NCBI GenBank assembly: GCA_023356605.1
Contig: JAKQYE010000016.1
Span: 1-44,156 of the forward strand
DNA length: 44,156 bases
DNA from: Trichodesmium sp. MAG_R02
GTDB lineage: Bacteria; Cyanobacteriota; Cyanobacteriia; Cyanobacteriales; Microcoleaceae
Reading direction: 5' to 3'
This document shows, piece after piece, positions 36,189-44,156 of the stretch. Positions within the stretch are counted from its first letter, which is position 1, and each line of letters starts with the position of its first letter. A program made the position numbers and the translations under genes. The notes below the pieces were generated by a model. It did not search any database and was not told where the DNA came from. It was given only the letters and a program-made list of their open reading frames with translations.

Positions 36189-36974
36189 ATGAAACGACGA
36201 AAATTTATACGTTATCTACAGGGAAGTTTATTGGCTGTAATGGGAATTGGTTTAACATCTAAATTTCACAGTTCTCAAGCTCAAACAGGAGAATCTTTAA
36301 CTATTACATGGTTAGGACATACTTGCTTTTTGTTTGAAGGTGAAGGTACTAAAGTATTAGTAAATCCTTTTCGCCAAATAGGCTGTACTACAGGATATCG
36401 AGACCCAAAAGTAGATACAGATTTAATTTTAATTAGTAGTAGATTATTAGATGAAGGAGTGGTAGACGGTTTTACTAGTAATCCTCCACCAATGTTGTTA
36501 TTTGAATCTGGAGTTTATCAGGTTAATGGTAGACAAATTCAAGGAATTCGCACTGTTAAGGATAGAGAAGGTGGACGCAGATTTGGCAATAATGTTGCTT
36601 GGTTATGGAAACAGGCAGGAATTAAGATTTTACATTTAGGGGGATTAGCTAGTCCTATTGGTATAGAAGAGCGAATTTTGATTGGACGTCCAGATTTGCT
36701 ACTAATTCCTGTGGGTGGTGGCCCAAAAGCTTACGCTCCTTTGGAAGCAAAACAGGCATTGGAAGTGCTACAACCTAGAATTGTGATTCCTACTCACTAT
36801 AAAACTGAGGCTGCTGATGAAACTAGCTGCGATATTGCTCCTTTGGAAGATTTTCTCACTGTGATGGAGGGAACTTCTCTGAGAGTTCTGAATCAGGATA
36901 CGATTTCTATTGCAAAAGCTGATTTACCTACTGAAGGTTTATTAATAGAAGTTTTAAGCTACAAGTTTGATTAG
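36189..36974 (+). CDS. MBL-fold metal-dependent hydrolase-like protein, Tat-exported
   Basis: 261 residues. The N-terminus KRRKFIRYLQGSLLAVMGIGL is a twin-arginine signal, with a cleavage site probable after SSQAQ, so it works outside the cytoplasm or in the lumen. The fold is UlaG-like: ITWLGHTCFLFEGEGTKVLVNPF, ILISSRLLDEG, ILHLGGLASP, LLIPVGGGPKAY and IVIPTHYKTEA. The usual HxHxDH metal motif is replaced by SSRLLDE, while the histidines in LGHTC, LHLGG and PTHY remain. It could bind metal differently or have lost hydrolase activity. I believe the altered motif is shared by cyanobacterial relatives, but this needs an alignment. Single gene. Confidence 0.82.
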   Translation: MKRRKFIRYLQGSLLAVMGIGLTSKFHSSQAQTGESLTITWLGHTCFLFEGEGTKVLVNPFRQIGCTTGYRDPKVDTDLILISSRLLDEGVVDGFTSNPPPMLLFESGVYQVNGRQIQGIRTVKDREGGRRFGNNVAWLWKQAGIKILHLGGLASPIGIEERILIGRPDLLLIPVGGGPKAYAPLEAKQALEVLQPRIVIPTHYKTEAADETSCDIAPLEDFLTVMEGTSLRVLNQDTISIAKADLPTEGLLIEVLSYKFD

Positions 36975-37109
36975 TTATGGCAGTTGAACCATAGCGCCCA
37001 GATATTGCTAAATGCTGAAACTAACTTAGAGATTAGTTTTGTATTTTGCCAATTCGACGCTCTCTCTATCTAATACCATTGTCAAAAACTTTTCAACTCG
37101 TATCTTGAG

Positions 37110-37270
37110 TAGGGGTAGAGACGTTGGATACAACCTCCGTAGGTCGAGAGGAGTAGGAGAGGTCGCGATGTTGCATAAGGGCGTCCCTATAACCTATGCA
37201 ATGTCCCTACAACTCATGGACCGACCTACAACCCACCCCATGTCCCTACAACCCATGGAACGTCCCTGCA
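37110..37270 (+). repeat. Cluster of GTCCCTAC and GACGTTGGATAC repeats
   Basis: Contains GTAGAGACGTTGGATACAACC, GTTGCATAAGGGCGTCCC (also at 31651), and several TGTCCCTACAACNCATGG units (37202 and 37241, 39 bases apart) plus CGTCCCTGC. It looks like a decayed tandem array of the same palindrome family as the hairpin after clpC. An open frame across it (37039-37425) has no protein-like character. Confidence 0.6.
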
Positions 37271-37339
37271 ATATAAGAATAATTAATATTAACTTAGCTA
37301 GAGCTAGCAAGAAAATTATTTGCTTTGTGTTAATTATTT

Positions 37340-37431
37340 CAGGACTTACCCAAATTAACCTAGGTCCAACCTATGTAGGGGCTTGCTGGCATTTGCCCTC
37401 ACACTCAGGACGGGAGGGTGGGTAACTCCTG
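37340..37431. repeat. Family A miniature repeat, copy 12 (92 bp)
   Basis: CAGGACTTACCC to GGGTAACTCCTG with TATTT at 37335-37339 and 37432-37436. Confidence 0.88.
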
Positions 37432-37655
37432 TATTTAAATAACTGAAGTGCTGCTCGAGTATAGCATTCATATGTACATGGGAATTTGGCATAACTTCTA
37501 ACTTTCCCCTAGCCCTATATCTATAAATCCTTCTAGAAGTAATTAAAAATGCAAAATTGATTTGAGATATTTAACTACATTGACAGCTATCAAAACTTTG
37601 CTACAATACTGTAAATAACTTTACAATAGTTAATAAAAATATAGGAAAATTAATC

Positions 37656-38252
37656 ATGAAAGGCCAAAAGAGTTTAACTGTGATGAAAAAAGCGATCGCT
37701 ATCTTAGGATTAGTAGGAGTTAGTGCCAGCCTCGGTCTACCTGCTGTAGCAAACTTATCTCAAAAATCTTCTAGCCAGGGAGTAGTTAACCAACCTTTAC
37801 AAATTGCCGGGTCTCACCCTCATTCTCACTCTGACTCTCACTCTAAGGATATTGTGGCAACTGCAGTAGAAGCAGGAAAATTCAATACTTTAGCTGCAGC
37901 ACTAGAAGCTGCTGGTTTAGTAAAAACCCTTCAAGAAGAAGGTCCATTTACAGTATTTGCCCCTACTGATGATGCATTTGCAGCTCTACCAGAAGGAACA
38001 TTGCAAGAATTATTACTGCCAGAAAATAAAGACCAACTAATCAAAATTCTAACTTATCATGTAGTTGCTGGTAAAGTAATGTCTGGGGACTTAGAAAGTG
38101 GAAAGGTAAAAACTGTTGAAGGTAGTGAAGTAAAAGTTAAAGTTAGTAAAACAGGGGTGAATGTGAATAATGCTACAGTGGTGAAAGCAGACGTACCTGC
38201 AAGTAATGGTATAATTCACGTCATTGATACAGTGATTCTACCATCCAATTAA
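37656..38252 (+). CDS. Secreted fasciclin (FAS1) domain protein, His-rich linker
   Basis: 198 residues. An N-terminal signal peptide ([22 protein letters not shown], cleavage probably after AVA) is followed by a linker with [12 protein letters not shown]. One FAS1 domain fills the rest: [24 protein letters not shown], the H1 box [17 protein letters not shown], the YH motif [11 protein letters not shown], and the H2 box [16 protein letters not shown]1 proteins act in adhesion or matrix binding. AGGAAA precedes the ATG by 8 bases. It is followed by a close paralogue, pointing to tandem duplication. The histidine-rich linker is missing in the paralogue and might bind metal. Confidence 0.92.
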   Translation: MKGQKSLTVMKKAIAILGLVGVSASLGLPAVANLSQKSSSQGVVNQPLQIAGSHPHSHSDSHSKDIVATAVEAGKFNTLAAALEAAGLVKTLQEEGPFTVFAPTDDAFAALPEGTLQELLLPENKDQLIKILTYHVVAGKVMSGDLESGKVKTVEGSEVKVKVSKTGVNVNNATVVKADVPASNGIIHVIDTVILPSN

Positions 38253-38854
38253 ATTTTCAGCGTTATATGGAATGGATGTTTGTCTAGCAAGTAGAGTGAG
38301 AATAAACCTTATTTTTTCTTACTTGCTACTTTTGCTGTGGGTAATTAATAACCTGAAGTAATTCCGAATATTTGGAGTAATGCAATTACAGTTTTCATCC
38401 TAATTGACTTTTGATTTAGTTGTACTTCATTTTACTCCTAATTAACCATAACTAATTCTAAGACATTTTTTTCTTAAGCATACAAATAATACCCAAACAC
38501 CTTAGGACATTCCTCTATCAGTGTTCTGGTATTTTGTGTTAACTTAACAACCCAAATCTATTGTCCTAATCAAAAGACATAGTGCTAAACTTTTGAGCTA
38601 TTTTAAAGATTTTTAAGATTAGTTTATAGCTCTACTCACTAAGGTTAGGACAATTCTCTATTGCCTTTAAATCCTTATGTTTGTCTTAACAAAAAAAATA
38701 TACTGTTATAGTTTTTCAAAAACCATATATGGTGTATAAGTTTTGTTTTTTCTATATATTATTAATACTAATTATTCCCGTTGTCTAAATCCTGTTGAAA
38801 TCCTATTTTTGTAGTATTATTTATTAATAGAACATCTAACAAAATAATAAAAGT
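38253..38854. other. Spacer between the two fasciclin genes
   Basis: No gene. Near its start AGCAAGTA (38288) pairs imperfectly with TACTTGCT (38321), possibly a transcript end for the first gene. Two similar blocks, CTTAGGACATTCCTCTATCAGTG (about 38501) and GTTAGGACAATTCTCTATTGCC (about 38644), lie 143 bases apart and could be a regulatory or duplicated element. Confidence 0.4.
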
Positions 38855-39427
38855 ATGAACGGCCAAAATCTTCTGAATCTCTTCTTCAAAAAGCCTGTCA
38901 AGATATTAGGATTAATCTGTGCTACTTTAGGGTTAATCTTTACTAGCGCTTTTTATAGTCTACCTGCATTAGCTAATCAGCAAGTAGTTAATCAACCTAC
39001 ACTTATTGCTTACGCAGAATCAGATATTGTATCAACTGCAGTAGAAGCAGGTAAATTCAATACTTTAGCTGCAGCACTAAAAGCTGCTGGTTTAGTAGGG
39101 GTGCTTCAAGGAGAAGGTCCATTTACAGTCTTTGCACCTATTGATGAAGCATTTGCAGCTTTACCACCAGGATTAGTAGAAGATTTATTACGTCCAGAAA
39201 ATAAAGACAAACTAATCAAAATTCTAACTTATCATGTAGTTTCTGGTAAGGTAAAATCTGGCGACTTAGAAAGTGGAAAGGTAAAAACTGTTGAAGGTGA
39301 TGATATAGACGTTAAAGTTTCCAATGCAGGTGTCAAAGTGGATGACGCTAATGTAATCATTCCAGATATACCTGCCAGTAATGGTGTAATTCATGTTATC
39401 GATTCTGTCATTATACCATCCAAATAA
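38855..39427 (+). CDS. Secreted fasciclin (FAS1) domain protein, paralogue
   Basis: 190 residues, with a signal peptide near 12-40 ([25 protein letters not shown]) and one FAS1 domain: [83 protein letters not shown]. It is about as long as its neighbour but lacks the His-rich linker. High DNA identity in the domain indicates a fairly recent duplication. Possible extracellular adhesion role. Terminated by the hairpin at 39487. Confidence 0.92.
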   Translation: MNGQNLLNLFFKKPVKILGLICATLGLIFTSAFYSLPALANQQVVNQPTLIAYAESDIVSTAVEAGKFNTLAAALKAAGLVGVLQGEGPFTVFAPIDEAFAALPPGLVEDLLRPENKDKLIKILTYHVVSGKVKSGDLESGKVKTVEGDDIDVKVSNAGVKVDDANVIIPDIPASNGVIHVIDSVIIPSK

Positions 39428-39486
39428 TTAGTATGACATTCTGTGATTAGTGATACTTATTAACAGATAGAAATATTTTGAATAGA

Positions 39487-39519
39487 CCCCATTCAAAAGT
39501 TAAAAATGGGGCTTTTTTT
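39487..39519 (+). terminator. Rho-independent terminator after the second fasciclin gene
   Basis: CCCCATT (39487-39493) pairs with AATGGGG (39505-39511), then C and seven T. It sits 60 bases past the stop codon on the plus strand. Confidence 0.88.
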
Positions 39520-39720
39520 AGTAAGTTTTATAAATTCAAGTATATAGCCATAGCCATAAGCTAATACTGATTTAAGTTTCCCCTAATTCAAGTCATAACA
39601 CAGCTCATTTTACTCACTCTTAAGATAGGGTTTTTATCTCTAGCTTTAAGCATTCCTTTATTCATTACTTATACTAAGGAAAATGATATAATTTTAATGC
39701 TAATTGCTGATTGCTAGAAT

Positions 39721-40911
39721 ATGAATTTAACTTTTTGCATAATTGTTAAAAATGAGGAAAAAAATTTGCCACGATGTTTGGCAAGCGTGAAAAATGTAGT
39801 AGATGAAATAGTTGTTTTGGATACGGGTTCAACGGACCGAACCCCAGAAATAGCTCAAGAATTTGGTGCAAAAGTACATTATTTTGAATGGTGTAATGAT
39901 TTTGCAGCAGCCAGAAATGAATCTTTGAAATACGTTACAGGTGACTGGGTTTTAGTATTAGATGCTGATGAATATCTCTCACCAAAAATAGCTCCACATA
40001 TTAGACAAGCTATTCAGAGCGATCGCTACATTTTAATTAATTTAATTAGAGAGGAAATGGGGGCGCAACAATCTCCATATTCTTTAATTTCTCGTCTCTT
40101 TAGAAATCATCCTGAGATAAAATTTTCTCGACCTTATCATGCTATAGTTGATGATAGTATTTCTGAGATTTTAGCAAAAGAATCTCAATGGCAAATAGCT
40201 TCTTTGTCAGAAATAGCAATTTTACATGAGGGTTATCAAAAGGGAGAAATTACTTCTAAAAATAAACTCGAAAGAGCCAAGGCAGCCATGGAAAGTTTTA
40301 TTATAGACTATCCTAATGATGCTTATGTTTGTAGTAAATTGGGAGCTTTATATTTGGAAGTTGGTGAAATAGAAAAAGCGATGGAATTGTTGTTTCGAGG
40401 TTTGCAAGATTCGGAGGTAGATAAAACAGTTTTGTATGAGCTACATTATCACTTAGGAATTGCCTATAGACAAAAGCAGGAAAAAGAAATGGCAAAGCGT
40501 CATTATCAAATAGGAACTGAGTTAAATATTTTGCCAAAATTGAAATTAGGAGCATACAATAATTTAGGTAGTTTGTTGAAAGAGGAAGGAGATTTAGAGA
40601 AAGCAAAAACTAACTATGAAATTGCTTTGCAGATAGACTCTAATTTTACAGTTGGTCATTACAACAGGGGTATGGTCTTGAAAGAAATGGGTTGGTTTAC
40701 TGAGGCGATCGCCTCTTATCAAAAAGCAATTCAACTTGATGCTAACTATGCAGAAGCTTATCAAAATTTGGGAGTTGTATTGTTGAAAGTAGGTCAAGTA
40801 CCAGAAAGTTTAGAAGCATTTGGGAAAGCTATTAGTTTGCATGAAAAATATAACCCTATTGAAGCAAGGAGAATTAGGCAAGGGTTAGAGTCAATGGGTT
40901 TTATGTTGTAG
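39721..40911 (+). CDS. Family 2 glycosyltransferase with C-terminal TPRs
   Basis: 396 residues. Residues 1-110 show the GT2 A-fold: MNLTFCIIVKNEEKNLPRCLASV, VDEIVVLDTGSTDRTPEIAQEFGAKV, FAAARNESLKYVTGDWVLVLDADE (DxD at the end). Residues 185-390 contain TPR units: YVCSKLGALYLEVGEIEKAMELL, HLGIAYRQKQEKEMAKRHY, NLGSLLKEEGDLEKAKTNYE, VGHYNRGMVLKEMGWFTEAIASYQKAIQLD, NLGVVLLKVGQVPESLEAF. Probably cytoplasmic. The same general plan (sugar transfer plus TPR) as the 779-residue protein at 20361. No signal or membrane helix. A fragment of the gene's 3' part recurs downstream at 41060. Confidence 0.9.
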   Translation: MNLTFCIIVKNEEKNLPRCLASVKNVVDEIVVLDTGSTDRTPEIAQEFGAKVHYFEWCNDFAAARNESLKYVTGDWVLVLDADEYLSPKIAPHIRQAIQSDRYILINLIREEMGAQQSPYSLISRLFRNHPEIKFSRPYHAIVDDSISEILAKESQWQIASLSEIAILHEGYQKGEITSKNKLERAKAAMESFIIDYPNDAYVCSKLGALYLEVGEIEKAMELLFRGLQDSEVDKTVLYELHYHLGIAYRQKQEKEMAKRHYQIGTELNILPKLKLGAYNNLGSLLKEEGDLEKAKTNYEIALQIDSNFTVGHYNRGMVLKEMGWFTEAIASYQKAIQLDANYAEAYQNLGVVLLKVGQVPESLEAFGKAISLHEKYNPIEARRIRQGLESMGFML

Positions 40912-40914
40912 GAG

Positions 40915-41048
40915 TAAGCTAATACTTATTTAAAATCGGTATTAGTAAGCTAGAATTTAGAATTTAGAAGTTAGAATTTAAAAGTGTTTTTTCTGCATAG
41001 TGGCAGACAATCAATTTGCTGTTGAAATGCACAAAAGTTGAGAAGGAT
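40915..41048 (+). repeat. Repeat G, copy 2 (intact)
   Basis: Begins 3 bases after the GT2-TPR stop codon with AGCTAATACTTATTTAAAATCGGTATTAGTAAGCT (a hairpin written over two arms), continues AATTTAGAATTTAG and TTTTTTCTGCATAGTGGCA, ends ATGCACAAAAG. It matches 20081-20300 inverted, minus the family C insertion there. Confidence 0.75.
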
Positions 41049-41059
41049 AAATTACTTAT

Positions 41060-41135
41060 AAAAATCAACTGGAAAAAGTCAAAGCCACAACAGAGTTAAA
41101 TATTTTATCTAAATTGAAATTAGGAGGTAGTGCAT
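41060..41135 (+). pseudogene. Fragment of a GT2-TPR gene copy
   Basis: KNQLEKVKATTELNILSKLKLGG parallels RHYQIGTELNILPKLKLGA of the gene just upstream (DNA about 40500-40555), with the run GAGTTAAATATTTT and AAATTGAAATTAGGAG shared. It shows a former second copy or partial duplication of the glycosyltransferase gene, now mostly deleted. Confidence 0.65.
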
Positions 41136-41139
41136 CAGC

Positions 41140-41302
41140 TTTCTTTAATCATTGCTATTGTTTCTAGAGTTTCTCTGTCCCTACCATTGCCAATCACTAG
41201 TTTGAACCTTTTTTGGCAAAAGCTAGAGCAATAGCTCTCTACCAATACCTGAACTACCTTGTTTGGAAGTAATTTTTCCCTCAAATTATTTAATCATATT
41301 CA
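41140..41302 (-). pseudogene. Short-chain dehydrogenase N-terminal fragment
   Basis: Minus-strand text in shifting frames: MNMIKxFEGKITSKQGSSGIGRELL, then FAKKGSN, then VIGNGRDRETLETIAMIK. GSSGIGR is the NAD(P)-binding TGxxxGIG motif of SDR enzymes. Only the first 50 or so residues remain, with stops. Confidence 0.55.
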
Positions 41303-41435
41303 TGGCTTTTGTTCTTTTCAAAAGATGATTATTTTCCAGGTAATCCTATCTCTTAATGATATGTAATTACACAGAAAATGGAGTCTAAAATACCTAATAT
41401 ATTCTTGCTTATATAATCACAATTCACCACTACTA

Positions 41436-41912
41436 CTAAATATACTCCCACTGCTTAAAAGTAGCAGCTTGACCACATTGCTGTTGATTTTCATCTAAAA
41501 TATTCCAGATGGTAGCATTTGAAATGCGAAACTGTCTGCCTTGACTGGAAATACGAACCCCCTGATAACCACTAATATACCCTTTAGTATTTACCTGGGT
41601 CAGTAATAGCTGGCGACCTTCCTGCTGTGAAGGTTGTGCTGTCTCGCTAGAAGGGGTATGAGTGAACTGCTCCCAACTCATTTCCCACAAATCCAACCCT
41701 TGCTGATTACCATAATTTAAGATAGGATTTTCTTCCATACTGTGAGAAACAACAACAAATTGAGCTTCCCACAATGCTTGAGCCATAAGTTGTGGAGTTC
41801 CATCTATATCCAATAGAGATTGACCAGTCCAATATTTATAGCTCAATAACAGTCTTTGAGTATGCTGAATTATAGTTTCTTGTTTCCAGGGAGATAAGAT
41901 ATTTTCAGTCAT
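41436..41912 (-). CDS. MEKHLA domain protein
   Basis: A 158-residue soluble protein almost wholly made of the MEKHLA domain, a PAS-like sensor fold: QALWEAQFVVVSHSMEENPILNYGNQQGLDLWEMSWEQFTHTPS, then GYISGYQGVRISSQGRQFRISNATIWNILDE and CGQAATFKQW. No output domain is fused. Such proteins occur in cyanobacteria and plants (there in HD-ZIP III regulators), but the bacterial role is unknown. ATG start fits the family. Free-standing; 41913-42379 next to it has no gene except a solitary half of a family A end (GGGTAAGTCCTA, 42255-42266). Confidence 0.88.
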   Translation of the reverse strand: MTENILSPWKQETIIQHTQRLLLSYKYWTGQSLLDIDGTPQLMAQALWEAQFVVVSHSMEENPILNYGNQQGLDLWEMSWEQFTHTPSSETAQPSQQEGRQLLLTQVNTKGYISGYQGVRISSQGRQFRISNATIWNILDENQQQCGQAATFKQWEYI

Positions 41913-42379
41913 TAATAATTTTTCAAAAGTTAATCATCAAGAATTTTATCTTAACTTTTTAATTTTTAAATTAGATTGTCCTTGACTTTTTACCTATAAA
42001 TTTAAATCAATGATTCATATTGCCTGATAATAAGGATGTATGTTAATGTCACAATTACGCCTTGCTAGAAATAGGTTGTATTATCTAGATCTTTAGGAGA
42101 TCTATGCTATCAGATAATTAATTATCAACAAAACTAATTGTCAATTTTCGACAAAAAAATATATCATCATAACATTTAGCATCCAAAAAATAAATCAGGT
42201 GAATTGGGCTGATTATTATTTTTCCAACCACAAAATTTCCTGAATCTACCTCCTGGGTAAGTCCTATCAATTTCTGAATTATGTAAATCAACTGTTATTA
42301 AAGATTAACATCTTTAGACATCTCCAAAATAAAAATTAAGGTATAATTGTCATGAAAAATTTGTAAAAACTATATACTA

Positions 42380-43215
42380 ATGACTCAGATATTAGAATAT
42401 ATTAATAACTACCCAAAAGAAATAAAAAGAGTTATTGGGATTACCGATGAGTAATTTAAAAAATTAGTAGGAAATGCTCAAAAACTTCAATTAAAAAAAA
42501 GACAGGCGATCCCTAGTCAAGAAAAAAGACTAATTAAGGCAGTAGGAGGAAGAAAAAAAACTTAAAACTCGAGGAATAAATCATCTTAACTTTATACTAT
42601 TTACGCCCATAGCTCACATTCCAAATACTAGGAATATACTTTGGTGTCAGCTCATGAACAGCAAATAATATTTTTCAGGCTTTGGATAGATATATGAAAA
42701 GAGTTACTGTCTAGTAGCTTGTTAGAACAATTTAAACAAAAAGAAGACGAATATTTATGGATACAATAAATTTTAACCGAACTTGAATTAATTGTAGATA
42801 GTACAGAACGAAGCATATATAGGCCATACTCTGATGATAAACAGAAAAAATATTACTCTGGAAAAAAGAAAAACCATACATTGAAAAACCAAATAATAAC
42901 GACAGAAAAAGGGACAGAAATAGTAGATGTGATTTTCGGAAAAAGAGGTCTAGAAAGCGATGTAAATTAACTCATAAAACAACAACAAAACTTTGATAAA
43001 GAACAAAAAATTCAGGGAGATAAAGGGTATCAAGGAGCAGAGATGACTATGACACCAAAAAAAAGCCGAGAAAACAAGAAATGCCACCAGAAATAAAAGA
43101 AGATAACTTGAAATTAGCTAAAAAGAGAATATTCGTGGAACATGTTATTAGGTTGCTCAAAATATTTGGAGTAGCTTGATATTGGTTTAGATTAAAAGAA
43201 TATAATTTAGGACTA
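42380..43215 (+). pseudogene. IS5-like transposase remnant
   Basis: Plus-strand pieces in order: MTQILEYINNYPKEIKRVIGITDE, stop, FKKLVGNAQKLQLKKRQAI, LIKAVGG, TELELIVDSTERSIYRPYSDDKQKKYYSGKKKNHTLK (first catalytic D), TEKGTEIVDVIFGKRGLESDVN, FDKEQKIQGDKGYQGAEMT (second D), LAKKRIFVEHVIRLLKIFGV (E), YWFRLKEYNLGLSLFML. At least seven stops or frameshifts. The catalytic residues can still be placed. The element ends are not clear. A 66-bp tandem repeat begins right behind it. Confidence 0.82.
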
Positions 43216-43253
43216 TCTTTATTCATGTTATTAACTGATACTTTTTCTTTTAT

Positions 43254-43451
43254 CTCACCTCTCGCTTTTTTGTATAAATCAACTTCCAAATATTCTAAAA
43301 TTTTTTCTAGTTCTTTTATCTCACCTCTCGCTTTTTTGTCTAAATCAATTTCCAAATATTCTAAAATTTTTTCTAGCTCTTTTATCTCACCTCTCGCTTT
43401 TTTGTCTAAATCAATTTCCAAATATTCTAAAATTTTTTCTAGCTCATGGTC
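43254..43451 (-). repeat. 66-bp tandem repeat, three units
   Basis: CTCACCTCTCGCTTTTTTGT recurs at 43254, 43320 and 43386, each 66 bases apart; the units differ by a few bases. As 66 is a multiple of three, open frames persist on both strands. On the minus strand each unit encodes KILEYLEIDLDKKARGEIKE plus two residues, a charged helix. The minus frame (43047-43538) flanks it with NLLCFYEKLLYYFDHELE and might be a real coiled-coil protein, but its ends look unreliable. Confidence 0.88.
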
Positions 43452-43589
43452 AAAATAATATAGTAATTTTTCATAAAAACAAAGTAAATTTTCAAATATT
43501 TCTGATGTTTTAAATATCCTCCCACATGATTGCTCCAATCAGAAATAATAGTTGTCATATTTTTGTTTAAATAAGTTGCTGAATCAGTT

Positions 43590-44156
43590 TCATTGTGGAC
43601 AAATATGTTGAGTCATTTCTGTTTCTATTCCTCCGGGAGTAACAGTATTAACAGTTATTCCACTCAATACCAGCTCCAAAACCCCAGCACGAGCCAAACT
43701 AGTCATTCCTGCTTTAGCTACAGTATATAGTTATTTTGATTTAGATTGAGACAAGTATTTATTGCTATAACTAGGTTTCAGCATAAAAAGTTTTCCAATA
43801 TAATTTGAAATGACTATAACTGGTGAGCTCTTGCGCTCCTAAAGCAGCAATACTGAAAATATTAACAATACGGTCCCACTTTTTCACCTTCATTGATGGC
43901 AACACTGCTTGAACAGTTTGTATAGGAACACCCAAATTTAAGTCAATAACTGCCTCGAATTTATCTAGTTTTACTCCCTCTAGCAGTCGTGGGTGTTACT
44001 ATTGCTACATTAATTGACTACAAATCAAAAGAATATTTAGCCAGAGTTTCTGTTGTGGCATAGCGATCGCTCAAATCAACTGTGACAAATTCACCAGGGA
44101 AGGGTTTTACTGGAACGTGACGTGCTAGACCAACTACCAAATCTTCTTGTCCAGCC
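43590..44156 (-). pseudogene. Short-chain dehydrogenase (FabG-like) pseudogene, runs off the window
   Basis: Minus strand, from the window edge: GLARHVPVKPFPGEFVTVDLSDRYA, a stop, then NVAIVTPTTARGS-like text, KLDKFEAVIDLNLGVPIQTVQAVLPSM, WDRIVNIFSIAALGAQELTSY, a family C insertion, then TVAKAGMTSLARAGVLELVLSGITVNTVTPGGIETEMTQHICPQ and a stop at 43590. The catalytic YxxxK would be in SYTVAKAG, where the insertion sits. Removing it with one TA restores T-S-Y-T-V-A-K. At least one stop and frameshifts also occur. The N-terminus lies beyond 44156. Confidence 0.88.
43728..43816. repeat. Family C miniature element, copy 7 (89 bp)
   Basis: TAGTTATTTTGATTTAGATTGAG to TTTGAAATGACTA, TA at 43726-43727 and 43817-43818. 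It splits the dehydrogenase exactly at the active-site tyrosine region; the empty site is read from the gene itself. Confidence 0.95.

Noticed and set aside
37039..37425. Open frame of 128 codons after the MBL-fold gene
   Set aside because: It runs through GTCCCTAC palindromic repeats and a family A element; the translation is repetitive and unlike any protein.
43254..43451. CRISPR array from the three 66-bp units
   Set aside because: The units are contiguous without spacers and no cas gene is near.

Overview
The window looks like chromosomal DNA of a filamentous, non-heterocystous, nitrogen-fixing cyanobacterium of the Trichodesmium/Okeania type. The basis is AT-rich DNA, scattered GCGATCGC (HIP1) octamers, cyanobacterial protein families (two-N-repeat ClpC, DUF2237, DUF3598, MEKHLA, TIGR03032, a HupS without a Tat signal), and very low coding density. 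The 25 genes I consider intact add up to about 22.0 kb of 44.2 kb. The genus is inference. No rRNA, tRNA or CRISPR array was seen.

Layout. 1-5 kb: wreckage of IS4, IS630 and IS605/tnpB elements around a shattered MFS transporter gene, plus an intact quinone-oxidoreductase-like gene. 5-13 kb: DUF3598 protein, clpC, a polyferredoxin-like membrane protein with EF-hands, and a squalene/phytoene synthase-like enzyme. 13-20 kb: a split permease-like pseudogene, a second IS630 remnant, DUF2237 and DUF1295 genes, and an IS4 remnant carrying nested small insertions. 20-27 kb: a TIGR03032-TPR-glycosyltransferase fusion, gcvT, a RimK-type ligase with its zinc-protease partner, and a VCBS fragment. 27.5-35.4 kb: an uptake-hydrogenase locus on the minus strand (hupS, hupL, hupW, two small unknowns, a terminator, a TPR protein, two small membrane proteins, an Nfu-like protein). 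36-42 kb: Tat-exported MBL-fold protein, two fasciclin proteins, a GT2-TPR protein, a MEKHLA protein. 42-44 kb: IS5-like remnant, a 66-bp tandem repeat, and a short-chain dehydrogenase pseudogene split by a miniature element.

Much of the spacer DNA falls into repeat families that I name here. A: CAGGACTTA...TAAGTCCTG ends with 5-bp target duplications. B: TAGCAATCC...GGATTGCTA, about 134 bp, duplicating TA. C: TAG(T/C)(T/C)ATTT...AAAT(A/G)ACTA, about 90 bp, duplicating TA, with ends matching a local IS630 copy. D: about 410 bp, in inverted copies. E: about 120 bp with TGTCTRG ends. G: a hairpin block found 3' of both TPR-glycosyltransferase genes. In several places removing a B or C element together with one TA restores the reading frame, which gives direct proof of element boundaries and insertion order.

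How the genes work together. HupS and HupL form the H2-uptake [NiFe] enzyme that recovers hydrogen from nitrogenase, and HupW trims HupL. The downstream cassette is a candidate accessory set, possibly for iron-sulfur assembly on HupS. hupL is continuous, with no excision element. The other genes are housekeeping or envelope functions without obvious operon links, apart from the RimK/zinc-protease pair and the two fasciclin paralogues.
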